DNA of 10,033 bases from JAJXYP01 sp035541855 (GTDB lineage: Bacteria > Patescibacteriota > Minisyncoccia > UBA6257 > 2-01-FULL-56-20): contig DATKMM010000074.1 of NCBI GenBank assembly GCA_035541855.1, forward strand, positions 1-10,033, written 5' to 3'. Made by a program: the position numbers and the translations under genes. The notes beneath the pieces were generated by a model. That model was not told the DNA's origin. It saw only the letters and a list, made by a program, of their open reading frames with translations, and ran no database searches. Positions 1-6,632 of this stretch are shown piece after piece. The number at the start of each line of letters is the position of its first letter. Within the stretch, counting starts at the first letter, position 1.

Positions 1-1
1 A

Positions 2-1372
2 GATGCCGATCGAGTTTTTAATGTCGCGCGTTTGCATAATGGACCTCGCCACGTCATTTTCCCGGAGATATTCGAGGAGAATATAAAAACATTCAAAAGT
101 ATATTTGCGAAAGAAAGCATTTGTGCCCGTATCTACCTGGCGCACAAGCCAAATAAGTCAAAAGTTTTTTTGAAGCAGGCCTTGCATAACGGAATTTGCG
201 TCGATGTCGCATCGGAAGAGGAACTAGCCCACGCCTTATCAGTGGGTTTCACGGGAGGCAACATCGGCTGCACTGGAGCAAAAAATAGAGGCTTTCTCAG
301 TCTAGCGCTTTTCCATGGTTGTTTAGTGAGTATCGATTCCGTACAAGAACTTGACGCCATCATCCAGTTGCGTGGAACGCTTACTGACCTGCCTCCGACA
401 CCGATTCTCATCCGCATCTCAGACCCCCAATCCAAGGATAGAAATCTTACCATGAAAGTTTCACGTTTTGGTCTGTCGAGACATGAATTGCCCGCGATAT
501 ATGAAAAACTGAAAAAACAAGACGGGATTGTATGGCGGGGTTTTCATTTCCACAATTACGAACCAAGCGAAGCAAAGGCTGGATTTACCGAAGACCTTTT
601 GGGTCTTATGGAAGATTCATATAAGCAAGGGTTTTCTCCGGACCTGATTGATATCGGCGGTGGGTTTCGCACCGAGATGCTAGAGAATTATGAAGAATGG
701 CCACGATTTATTGAACAATTAGCATCCGCAATGCAAAATAATACCGATACATCTACCTGGCGCAACTATACCTACGATCTTTTTCTCAACCAGAAGGGCA
801 CGATTTCTGGCAGGGACAAGCTGCAGGGCCAGTTCGCTCAATTTGGTTATGAATCGTTGATCAAGGGAATTCTGGAGAATGAAGTTTTGCGTGGCCGACC
901 CTTAAAAGATTTTATCAAGGAGAGTATGTTTTCGTTAATGATCGAGCCGGGGTCAAGTATTTTCGATCAGGCCGGCATTTCTCTTTTGAGCGTTGTCGGC
1001 ATTAAAAAAACCGCGAACGGGGAAAATCTGATCGTGGTCGATGGAAATATTTATAACCTGTCTACGTACATGGTGGAGCCTCTCATGGATCCCGTCCTCA
1101 TCCCTCAAACGCTGTCGGAACAGGCTCCTTTCGAGGGGTATTTAGTGGGGAATCTATGTAAGGAAGGCGATATCATCATGAAGCGAAAAGTGTTTTTTAA
1201 AGCCCTTCCAAGGGAAGGCGACATACTCTGTTTCATTAATACGGCCGCATATTCTTCCGATTTTGAAGACACAAACGCTCATCTGCACCCAGTCGGAAAA
1301 AAATTCGTCGCATTTCGTGGAAACGAAAGTAAATGGTCGCTCTATTCCGAAGACGCTTATAACCCATTCTGA
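2..1372 (+). CDS. PLP-dependent decarboxylase, Orn/DAP/Arg (fold type III) family, Y4yA-like; 5' partial
   Basis: The reading frame is open to the window start, so the true start lies upstream. A TTG at 32 is in frame, but the residues before it (VFNVARL) continue without a break and no ribosome site is visible. Seen: a YLAHKPN stretch whose Lys (146-148) fits the PLP lysine of alanine-racemase-like barrels, then VDVASEEEL, GCTGAKN, SRFGL, GFHFH, DIGGGF (phosphate-binding glycines), EPGSS, and near the C-terminus GNLCKEGD and AAYSSDF, which match the catalytic Cys-x3-Asp and the Tyr of ornithine/diaminopimelate decarboxylases. Such enzymes decarboxylate a free or ligated amino acid in the cytoplasm. 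From memory the closest family is the poorly characterised Y4yA group, also related to SbnH of staphyloferrin B synthesis. The substrate is unknown. The stop overlaps the next ATG by one base (TGATG), implying translational coupling. Confidence 0.85.
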   Translation, partial: DADRVFNVARLHNGPRHVIFPEIFEENIKTFKSIFAKESICARIYLAHKPNKSKVFLKQALHNGICVDVASEEELAHALSVGFTGGNIGCTGAKNRGFLSLALFHGCLVSIDSVQELDAIIQLRGTLTDLPPTPILIRISDPQSKDRNLTMKVSRFGLSRHELPAIYEKLKKQDGIVWRGFHFHNYEPSEAKAGFTEDLLGLMEDSYKQGFSPDLIDIGGGFRTEMLENYEEWPRFIEQLASAMQNNTDTSTWRNYTYDLFLNQKGTISGRDKLQGQFAQFGYESLIKGILENEVLRGRPLKDFIKESMFSLMIEPGSSIFDQAGISLLSVVGIKKTANGENLIVVDGNIYNLSTYMVEPLMDPVLIPQTLSEQAPFEGYLVGNLCKEGDIIMKRKVFFKALPREGDILCFINTAAYSSDFEDTNAHLHPVGKKFVAFRGNESKWSLYSEDAYNPF

Positions 1373-2700
1373 TGATCTACAAACATATTTCCGAATTGAT
1401 TGGCAATACGCCGCTTCTTGAAATAGACCCGAAAGTTCACGGGCTCAAGAAAATCAACCTTTACGCGAAGCTCGAATACTATAACCCTTTCGGCTCGATA
1501 AAGGATCGCGTCGCTTACGGGATGATCAAGGACGAGATCGACCGACTGCAAAAATCAAAACAGACCGTCCTCGAAAGCTCGAGCGGCAATACTGCGAAGG
1601 CGCTTGCCGCGCTTTGTGCCACCTATGATATCCCATTTAAGACAATAACGAGTCGGATCAAAATTTCCGAGGTACGCATGATTCTCCAGGCGCTTGGCGC
1701 ACAAATCGAGGAATTGCCAAACGTTTCAGAATGCCCTGATCCATTCGATCCGAATGATTTTTTAGCATTTGCACAAAACCTGGCAAAGACAGAGCCGGAA
1801 AAATATTATCTTACGGATCAATACTTCAATGAAAAGAATCCAGAAACACATTACGCGACGACGGGCAAGGAACTTCTTGATGATTTGAAAAAAGTCGATT
1901 ATTTTATTGGTTTTCTTGGAACCTGCGGTTCAAGTTTTGGCATCGGGAAGCACTTGCGGGAAACGAATCCGCAAACGCAGATCATCGGAGTGGTTTCCTC
2001 GCCCGGCAACGACGTTCCGGGTGGCAGGATGGCTAATGAGTTATGGGAAGTCGGCTTTTTTAAGAAGGATTTTTACGATCATATCGTGGAGGGAACCTCA
2101 CGCGAGGCAATAATGGGAATGCTGGAACTCAATAGGCGCTGCGGCATGCTTTGCGGTCCGACGACAGGCCTGAACTATTACGCAGGCCTCCGTAAATTGC
2201 AGGACATTGAACGGTCGCTTGTGTTGACGGGTGGCGAAAAAGTGAATGCTGTTTTTATTGCCTGCGACCGTATGGAATGGTATACGTCGTATCTCAAAAA
2301 GAATATGCCTGAATTGTTCTCGGGTACGACTACTTCAAAGCCACGCGTTTCGGATATTTCTGACGAACTAGTGGATGAAGCACCGCAGCTGGTTCCGGCA
2401 GAAGCCGATGAAATATTACGCAACGGAAAAGGAGTGGCGATAGACTTGCGTGGCTCTTTCGCGTATTCAATAGGACACATTAAGGATTCCTGGAATATCT
2501 TAGATGATCTTTTCTCACAGATAGTTGAAATGGGTCATGGGTTGCCAAAGAACAAAACGATAATTGTGGTGTGTAGCGTCGGCGACATCTCCCGCAAATA
2601 TGCGACATTCTTGAAACGCGCAGGATACGATGCCTATTCGGTGAAGGGTGGCATTACTGAATGGAAGCGGAGTGGTCTTCCTCTCGAGCGATCAGTATAA
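1372..2700 (+). CDS. Cysteine synthase/SbnA-like PLP enzyme fused to a C-terminal rhodanese domain
   Basis: 442 residues. Residues 1-315 form a fold-type II PLP enzyme of the CysK/CysM/SbnA group: IGNTPL at 10-15, GSIKDR with the PLP lysine K44, the substrate loop SSSGNT at 69-74, the phosphate-binding glycine loop GTCGSSFG at 183-190, and GPTTG at 262-266 in the place of the residue that contacts the pyridine nitrogen. After a linker (about 315-340) follows a rhodanese domain (340-437) with the active-site loop CSVGDIS and nucleophile C401. The known family reaction is beta-replacement on an activated serine (O-acetyl or O-phospho), giving cysteine or, for SbnA, a diaminopropionate precursor. 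The fusion suggests that sulfur could be handed over as a rhodanese persulfide; this is inference. It starts one base inside the upstream stop with no clear Shine-Dalgarno site. The neighbouring SufS-like gene could charge the rhodanese. Specificity cannot be read from the sequence. Confidence 0.9.
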   Translation: MIYKHISELIGNTPLLEIDPKVHGLKKINLYAKLEYYNPFGSIKDRVAYGMIKDEIDRLQKSKQTVLESSSGNTAKALAALCATYDIPFKTITSRIKISEVRMILQALGAQIEELPNVSECPDPFDPNDFLAFAQNLAKTEPEKYYLTDQYFNEKNPETHYATTGKELLDDLKKVDYFIGFLGTCGSSFGIGKHLRETNPQTQIIGVVSSPGNDVPGGRMANELWEVGFFKKDFYDHIVEGTSREAIMGMLELNRRCGMLCGPTTGLNYYAGLRKLQDIERSLVLTGGEKVNAVFIACDRMEWYTSYLKKNMPELFSGTTTSKPRVSDISDELVDEAPQLVPAEADEILRNGKGVAIDLRGSFAYSIGHIKDSWNILDDLFSQIVEMGHGLPKNKTIIVVCSVGDISRKYATFLKRAGYDAYSVKGGITEWKRSGLPLERSV

Positions 2701-2735
2701 AAATCAACCCGATGAGCAACCACCTTTGTACATTC

Positions 2736-2741
2736 GGAGAG
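2736..2741 (+). promoter_or_regulatory. Ribosome binding site deciding the methyltransferase start
   Basis: GGAGAG lies six bases before the ATG at 2748. It is the only strong Shine-Dalgarno site I see in front of a gene here. It favours 2748 over the in-frame ATGs at 2661 (inside the upstream gene) and 2712 (no such site). Confidence 0.7.
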
Positions 2742-2747
2742 TATAAA

Positions 2748-3416
2748 ATGACGAAACATTCTCAAGAGCTGTTTAAGCATCTCATTCGCCATGTTGTGGG
2801 TGCAGATGTTTTGGATATTGGCTGCGGTGAAATAGGTTATTATTGGGCGATGGCATATGCGCACAAGGTTCGTTCGATATCTTTTTGCGATAAAAATGCT
2901 TTAAATCTGAAGCATCTCCAGCGGGCATTGGATATTTTTTCGCCGGAATTCATTGCCGAATATCATGCCGACACCATGGACTTTTTGAAAAAGGAACATA
3001 TCGTTCCAGAGAATTATGCTTTCGCCGCAGTGGCGGAAGATTTGCTTTCTAAGATCAAGTCTATCGCCACGTGCGATTTCACAAAGCTTGGGGGCACGTC
3101 CCGTTTTGATACTATCCTGTCTGTTGAGGCTATTGAGTGCGTGGATGCGTTATCGGAATTTAGAAATGCCATGCGATCGGTATACGCCGTGCTGAATCCC
3201 GGTGGGCTATTCTTGATGGCCATAACCCCCTATGACAAAATGACCGATAAGGTAAGAGAATATATAGATTCCGGAGTGGAAGGAAAGTTGAATCCGGGGA
3301 TTGTTGCCGCCGAATCAGAGCTGAAATCCGCTGGATTTACGCTCGAAACAATGGAGACATTACCTACGGGCATTGATAACTATTCGACGACCATAATCGT
3401 CAAGGCCAAAAAATGA
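2748..3416 (+). CDS. Class I SAM-dependent methyltransferase, NNMT/PNMT/TEMT-like
   Basis: 222 residues from the ATG at 2748, chosen for its GGAGAG site; the frame is open further upstream. Seen: SAM motif I VLDIGCGEIG at 21-30, the acidic residue D48 in FCDKN that would bind the SAM ribose, an inner motif DTILSVEAIECV at 121-132, and LNPGGLFLMA at 149-158. The run from the inner motif through EFRNAMRSVYAVLNPGG resembles the animal nicotinamide/phenylethanolamine N-methyltransferase and thioether S-methyltransferase family more than RNA or protein methyltransferases. This points to a small-molecule substrate carrying an amine, thiol or thioether; the acceptor itself is not predictable. The gene starts 47 bases after the fusion gene and shares ATGA with the SufS-like gene, so it is a middle gene of the operon. 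It is AT-rich compared with the methyltransferase genes further right. Confidence 0.85.
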   Translation: MTKHSQELFKHLIRHVVGADVLDIGCGEIGYYWAMAYAHKVRSISFCDKNALNLKHLQRALDIFSPEFIAEYHADTMDFLKKEHIVPENYAFAAVAEDLLSKIKSIATCDFTKLGGTSRFDTILSVEAIECVDALSEFRNAMRSVYAVLNPGGLFLMAITPYDKMTDKVREYIDSGVEGKLNPGIVAAESELKSAGFTLETMETLPTGIDNYSTTIIVKAKK

Positions 3417-4621
3417 TTGATGAAGCCTATATCAAAGATCAATTTCCCCAACTGTTCGGCCGTCCCGAAGTGATATTTTTTGATTCCGCTTCTACGTCAC
3501 AAAAGCCCCGGATGGTGATAGCGGCAATAGATAATTACCTAAAAGGTATTGTTGCCAATCCGGATAGAGGGACATATGCCCAAGCAATCAAGGCCGCTGG
3601 GATCGTTGATACAACACGGAAGCGAGTCAAGGAATTCATCAATGCTTACGATGTTTCAGAAGTGGTATTCACTTCAGGCGCAACCGAAAGCTTGAACTTG
3701 ATACCACTTATCTGGGGTTTTGGAAATCTACGTGACGGAGATGAGATCTTATTATGCAAAGACGACCATCAATCTAGTGTGTTGCCATGGCTCCATCTGA
3801 GGGACATTTTGCAGAAAAGCAATATAACCATACGACTTATTTTCTACGAATTAGATCCGAGAACGGGAACGATTCCATTAGAGACCATCGGTTCAATGAT
3901 CAATCCGAAGACACGCCTAGTTTGTGCGACGCACATTCACAACGTATACGGAACGTTATCCGATATGAGAGGGCTACGTAAGTTAATCGGAGATCAAGTT
4001 CTTGTTTCTTTGGACGCAAGTCAAAGCGTTGGTCATACGCCTATCGATGTGCAAAATTTGTGCGTTGATTTTCTAGCCTTTGGAGGACATAAGATGTTTG
4101 CAACTGAAGGAATCGGTGTGCTTTGGGTGAATCACAGGCTGCACAATACGATCAAACCTGTCAAAGTCGGTAGTAACCCGCGAGCCGGATCCGAAAAGAC
4201 ATTGCCAAATCTATTGGAGGTAGGAACGCAAAATATTTTTGGCCTCGTCGGGCTTGGGGCAGCGATCGAATTTATTGAAAATATTGGCATTAAAAATATT
4301 CATGACTATCTCGGCTCTCTTACTGAATATCTCCTCATTGGCTTAAAAAAAATACCGCAGGTCGAATTTCTTCCCGGTCCGGCATACACGAAAGACCTTT
4401 CTGGGTATGGGATAATTTCCTTCCGAATTACTGGTGTTTCTTCGACTGAGGTCGGATTTATCTTGGATGAAAAGCAAATATGCGTTCGCACGGGCTCACA
4501 TTGTACTACAGAGGGGAGATTCGTGGATGACTCGATCAGGGTAAGCTTGCATGTCTACAATACCAAGGCGGAAATTGACCGATTTATTTCGATAGTAAAA
4601 GAGATATCGGATACTGTATGA
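3413..4621 (+). CDS. Cysteine desulfurase, SufS/CsdA-like (class V aminotransferase fold)
   Basis: 402 residues, the usual length of group II desulfurases. Seen: FFDSASTSQKP at 22-32, FTSGATESLNL at 86-95, DHQSSVLPW at 118-126 (in the place of EHHxNxxPW, with H119 expected to stack on PLP), THIHNVYG at 173-180, DASQSVGH at 201-208, GGHKM with PLP lysine K227, and RTGSHC with C364, matching the persulfide-forming cysteine of SufS. Known reaction: L-cysteine to L-alanine plus an enzyme persulfide passed to an acceptor. No SufBCDE or IscU gene is present, but the second gene of the operon carries a rhodanese domain, a plausible sulfur acceptor (inference). The ATG overlaps the methyltransferase stop by four bases. 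It may instead be a C-S lyase or another class V enzyme of secondary metabolism. It is the last gene of the low-GC cluster, and I see no clear terminator after it. Confidence 0.9.
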   Translation: MIDEAYIKDQFPQLFGRPEVIFFDSASTSQKPRMVIAAIDNYLKGIVANPDRGTYAQAIKAAGIVDTTRKRVKEFINAYDVSEVVFTSGATESLNLIPLIWGFGNLRDGDEILLCKDDHQSSVLPWLHLRDILQKSNITIRLIFYELDPRTGTIPLETIGSMINPKTRLVCATHIHNVYGTLSDMRGLRKLIGDQVLVSLDASQSVGHTPIDVQNLCVDFLAFGGHKMFATEGIGVLWVNHRLHNTIKPVKVGSNPRAGSEKTLPNLLEVGTQNIFGLVGLGAAIEFIENIGIKNIHDYLGSLTEYLLIGLKKIPQVEFLPGPAYTKDLSGYGIISFRITGVSSTEVGFILDEKQICVRTGSHCTTEGRFVDDSIRVSLHVYNTKAEIDRFISIVKEISDTV

Positions 4622-4648
4622 GTTCATCGAGGTGTCAATACTTTTGGT

Positions 4649-4657
4649 TGGTATAAT
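4649..4657 (+). promoter_or_regulatory. Orphan extended -10 promoter element
   Basis: TGGTATAAT, the same string as the infB -10 region, lies in the spacer 31 bases after the SufS-like stop. No good -35 is seen at 16-18 bases. Initiation near 4664 would read into a sequence holding a tRNA T-arm-like string (4711-4725) but no gene I can support. The rest of the spacer up to 4770 shows nothing definite. Confidence 0.35.
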
Positions 4658-4770
4658 AATTTCTGGTCATCCTATTTACCGCTTTCCATCGCTTACATCT
4701 GTCTCTTGACCGGTTCGAATCTTGGACGCATGCCTCGTTTCGTCGCCTAAACTACATCTCAAAAAGATAA

Positions 4771-4794
4771 CAAAACTCGAGGCCGGAAGGTCTC
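4771..4794 (-). terminator. Possible terminator of tRNA-Ser
   Basis: Read on the minus strand, GAGACC (4794-4789), loop TTCC, and GGCCTC (4784-4779) form a six-pair stem with one A-C mismatch. It is followed by GAGTTTTG and, a little later, a run of five T. It lies about 20 bases beyond the tRNA 3' end. The stem is short and imperfect. Confidence 0.35.
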
Positions 4795-4814
4795 TCGAAC
4801 CGCGAACAAACGGG

Positions 4815-4902
4815 CGGAGGCGGCAGGATTCGAACCTGCGAGGGGCTTTTGGCCCCTAACGGTTTAGCAAACCGCTTCTTTCGGCCGCTCAGACACGCCT
4901 CC
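4815..4902 (-). tRNA. trnS-GCU: tRNA-Ser (anticodon GCU)
   Basis: Read on the minus strand this is a complete type II tRNA of 88 bases. The acceptor GGAGGCG (4902-4896) pairs with CGCCTCC (4822-4816), with discriminator G (4815). The anticodon loop TTGCTAA gives GCU (complement at 4866-4868), reading AGC/AGU. The long variable arm has the stem AGGGGC/GCCCCT, and the T arm is GCAGG-TTCGAAT-CCTGC. The long arm, discriminator G and anticodon all agree with serine. CCA is not encoded (CCC follows the discriminator). The gene is divergent from dus, and its 3' end faces the low-GC gene cluster, so it may have served as an integration site. Confidence 0.97.
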
Positions 4903-4929
4903 TTCAAGTACCCGTTGAGTGTATCGTAT

Positions 4930-4958
4930 TGCCGGATTTTTCTCAATACTGCTATGAT
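4930..4958 (+). promoter_or_regulatory. Promoter of dus, giving a leaderless mRNA
   Basis: TTGCCG (4930-4935), a 17-base spacer and TATGAT (4953-4958). The A of the dus ATG is seven bases after the -10 box, so transcription would start at the start codon itself. Confidence 0.65.
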
Positions 4959-4964
4959 GAGCCA

Positions 4965-5966
4965 ATGGATGCTGGTTTCTGGGCGAAATTGAAAAAGCGC
5001 GGCGGGCCTATCGTCGCGATGGCGCCGATGGCGAACGTGACGGATGCGGCCTTCCGGCGGATGTTCGTGAGGTTCGGCGCGCCGGACGTTTTTTGGACCG
5101 AGTTCGTATCGGTGGAGGGATTGCTTTCGCGCGGGCGGGAGCAGCTGCTGGTCGACCTGTGGTTCAGCGAGGCGGAGCATCCGATCGTGGCGCAGGTCTT
5201 CGGTTCGAAGCCGGAGCAGTTCGGGGAAGTGGCGGCGATGCTGCGGGGGCTGGGGTTCGACGGCATCGACATCAATATGGGTTGTCCGGATTCGGGGGTG
5301 GAGAGGTCCGGCGCCGGTGCGGCGCTCATAAAGGATTCGGCGCTCGCGAAGGAGATCGTCCGCGCGACGAAGCGGGGCGCCGGCGGGTTGCCGGTCTCGG
5401 TAAAGACGCGGCTTGGCTATCGCGCGACCGGCGAGATGGCGGCATGGCTTACGGCGCTCCTCGAGGAAGACCTCGCGGCGCTTACGGTGCACCTGCGGAC
5501 GAGGAACGAGATGTCGGACGTCCCGGCGCACTGGGAATTGGCGCGGAATATCGTCGCGCTTCGCGACCGCGTCGCACCCGGGACGCTCGTACTTGGCAAT
5601 GGCGACGTCGCGACGCTCGAAGATGCCCGCGTGCGGGCGGCGGAGTCCGGGCTTGACGGGGTGATGGTCGGCCGCGGGATGTTCGGCAACCCGTGGTTCT
5701 TTTCCGGGCGCGTACCGGAGCTGCGCGAAAAACTGACGGCCATGGCGGAACACGCGGAGCTTTTCGAGGAGTTGTATCGCGGCAAACCGGAAGGCGGGCG
5801 GCAGCTGAAGAACTTCGACATTATGAAAAAACATTTCAAGGCGTACTGCGCGGGATTCGACGGCGCGAAGGAGCTGCGGGTCCGGCTGATGGAAACGGAA
5901 AACGCGGCCGGTGTGCGGCGCCTGACCGGGGAGTTTTTGAACAATTTGCCGGACGGGGTAGTATAA
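4965..5966 (+). CDS. dus: tRNA-dihydrouridine synthase
   Basis: 333 residues from the ATG at 4965. An in-frame TTG at 4929 would add 12 residues but lies upstream of the predicted -10 box, so it is unlikely. The enzyme reduces uridines in the tRNA D-loop with FMN and NADPH. Seen: the N-terminal FMN motif MAPMANVTDAAF (19-30), INMGCPDSG with catalytic C107, SVKTRLGY with the FMN-contacting lysine K147, H176 in LTVHLRTR, GNGDV at 211-215 and GVMVGRGMFGNPW (232-244), then a helical C-terminal domain to the end. The HGR usual in the family is HLR here. This is the normal TIM-barrel-plus-helix layout and length for DusB-like proteins; the exact uridine position cannot be told. The stop codon TAA (5964-5966) lies inside the -10 box of the next gene. 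Confidence 0.93.
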   Translation: MDAGFWAKLKKRGGPIVAMAPMANVTDAAFRRMFVRFGAPDVFWTEFVSVEGLLSRGREQLLVDLWFSEAEHPIVAQVFGSKPEQFGEVAAMLRGLGFDGIDINMGCPDSGVERSGAGAALIKDSALAKEIVRATKRGAGGLPVSVKTRLGYRATGEMAAWLTALLEEDLAALTVHLRTRNEMSDVPAHWELARNIVALRDRVAPGTLVLGNGDVATLEDARVRAAESGLDGVMVGRGMFGNPWFFSGRVPELREKLTAMAEHAELFEELYRGKPEGGRQLKNFDIMKKHFKAYCAGFDGAKELRVRLMETENAAGVRRLTGEFLNNLPDGVV

Positions 5967-5967
5967 T
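5937..5967 (+). promoter_or_regulatory. Promoter of the MBL-fold hydrolase gene, leaderless type
   Basis: A perfect TATAAT (5962-5967) ends seven bases before the A of the ATG at 5974. The best -35 is TTGAAC (5937-5942), with a long 19-base spacer. The dus stop codon is embedded in the -10 box. Confidence 0.6.
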
Positions 5968-5973
5968 AGACAT

Positions 5974-6630
5974 ATGAAGATCAAGAAAATTTCGCATTGC
6001 TGCCTGGTGATCGAACTTGGCGGGAAAACCATCCTGACGGACCCGGGTTCCTTTTCCAATGCACAGGATTCGCTCACGGGCATTGATGCGGTTGTGATCA
6101 CGCACGAGCACGGAGACCATTTCCACGCCGAGTCCGTGCGGGCTATCGTGAAAAACAACCCGGAGGCCATGGTGATCGCGAATGCCGCGGTCGGGAAACT
6201 GCTCGACGGGCTTGGCGTCGCGCATACGGTGGTTGACGGGCGCGGCAAGGCGGCGATCGGTGAGGTTGCCATCGAGGCGTTCGATTGCCGGCATGAGGAG
6301 ATCTTCGAAGAGATCGGCCAGGTGTCGAATACCGCGTACCTGATGAGCGCCGGCGGCCGGAGCTTCTTCATTCCGGGTGATGCGTATTGCGATCCCGGCG
6401 CGGCGGCGAAAGTTGACGTGCTGGCCTTGCCCGTCGCGTCGCCGTGGTGCCGTCTGCGGGACGCGCTTCGCTATGCCATCAAAGTGGGTCCGCACGCCGC
6501 CTTCCCGATCCATGACGCCGTATTGAGGCAGGACACGAGCGGTTTTCTTTACCAGCTCGCCGAACGGGTGCTGAAGGAGAGGGGCATCACATTCACCGCG
6601 CTCCACGACGGCGGCGGGATGGAATTTTAA
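5974..6630 (+). CDS. Metallo-beta-lactamase-fold metal-dependent hydrolase
   Basis: 218 residues. Seen: the metal-binding signature THEHGDH at 43-49 (H44, H46, D48, H49), preceded by the LTDP strand (21-24); H107 in DCRHEE fits the third metal histidine, D136 in FFIPGD the bridging aspartate, and H180 in PIHD the last histidine. All expected metal ligands are present, so it should be active. The compact form without extra domains resembles the UlaG/UPF0173-type beta-lactamase superfamily group of hydrolases. It lacks the beta-CASP domain of RNases J and the typical glyoxalase II C-terminal part. The substrate is unknown; other possibilities include phosphodiesterase or lactonase activity. No signal peptide is seen, so it is cytoplasmic. 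The stop is two bases before the rlmB ATG, so the two are probably cotranscribed. Confidence 0.88.
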   Translation: MKIKKISHCCLVIELGGKTILTDPGSFSNAQDSLTGIDAVVITHEHGDHFHAESVRAIVKNNPEAMVIANAAVGKLLDGLGVAHTVVDGRGKAAIGEVAIEAFDCRHEEIFEEIGQVSNTAYLMSAGGRSFFIPGDAYCDPGAAAKVDVLALPVASPWCRLRDALRYAIKVGPHAAFPIHDAVLRQDTSGFLYQLAERVLKERGITFTALHDGGGMEF

Positions 6631-6632
6631 CC

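Noticed and set aside
32..34. TTG as the start of the decarboxylase
   Set aside because: The frame is open to the window edge, the upstream residues look like continuing protein, and no Shine-Dalgarno site is present.
4865..4870. tRNA-Ser as a pseudogene because CCA is missing
   Set aside because: All arms pair and the anticodon is regular. CCA is often added by enzyme, and the tRNA-like gene at 7450 lacks it too.
4752..6371. Long minus-strand open frame of 539 codons
   Set aside because: It crosses tRNA-Ser and lies opposite dus and the MBL gene. The translation is rich in Arg, Pro and His and has no recognisable motif, as expected for an antisense frame in GC-rich DNA.
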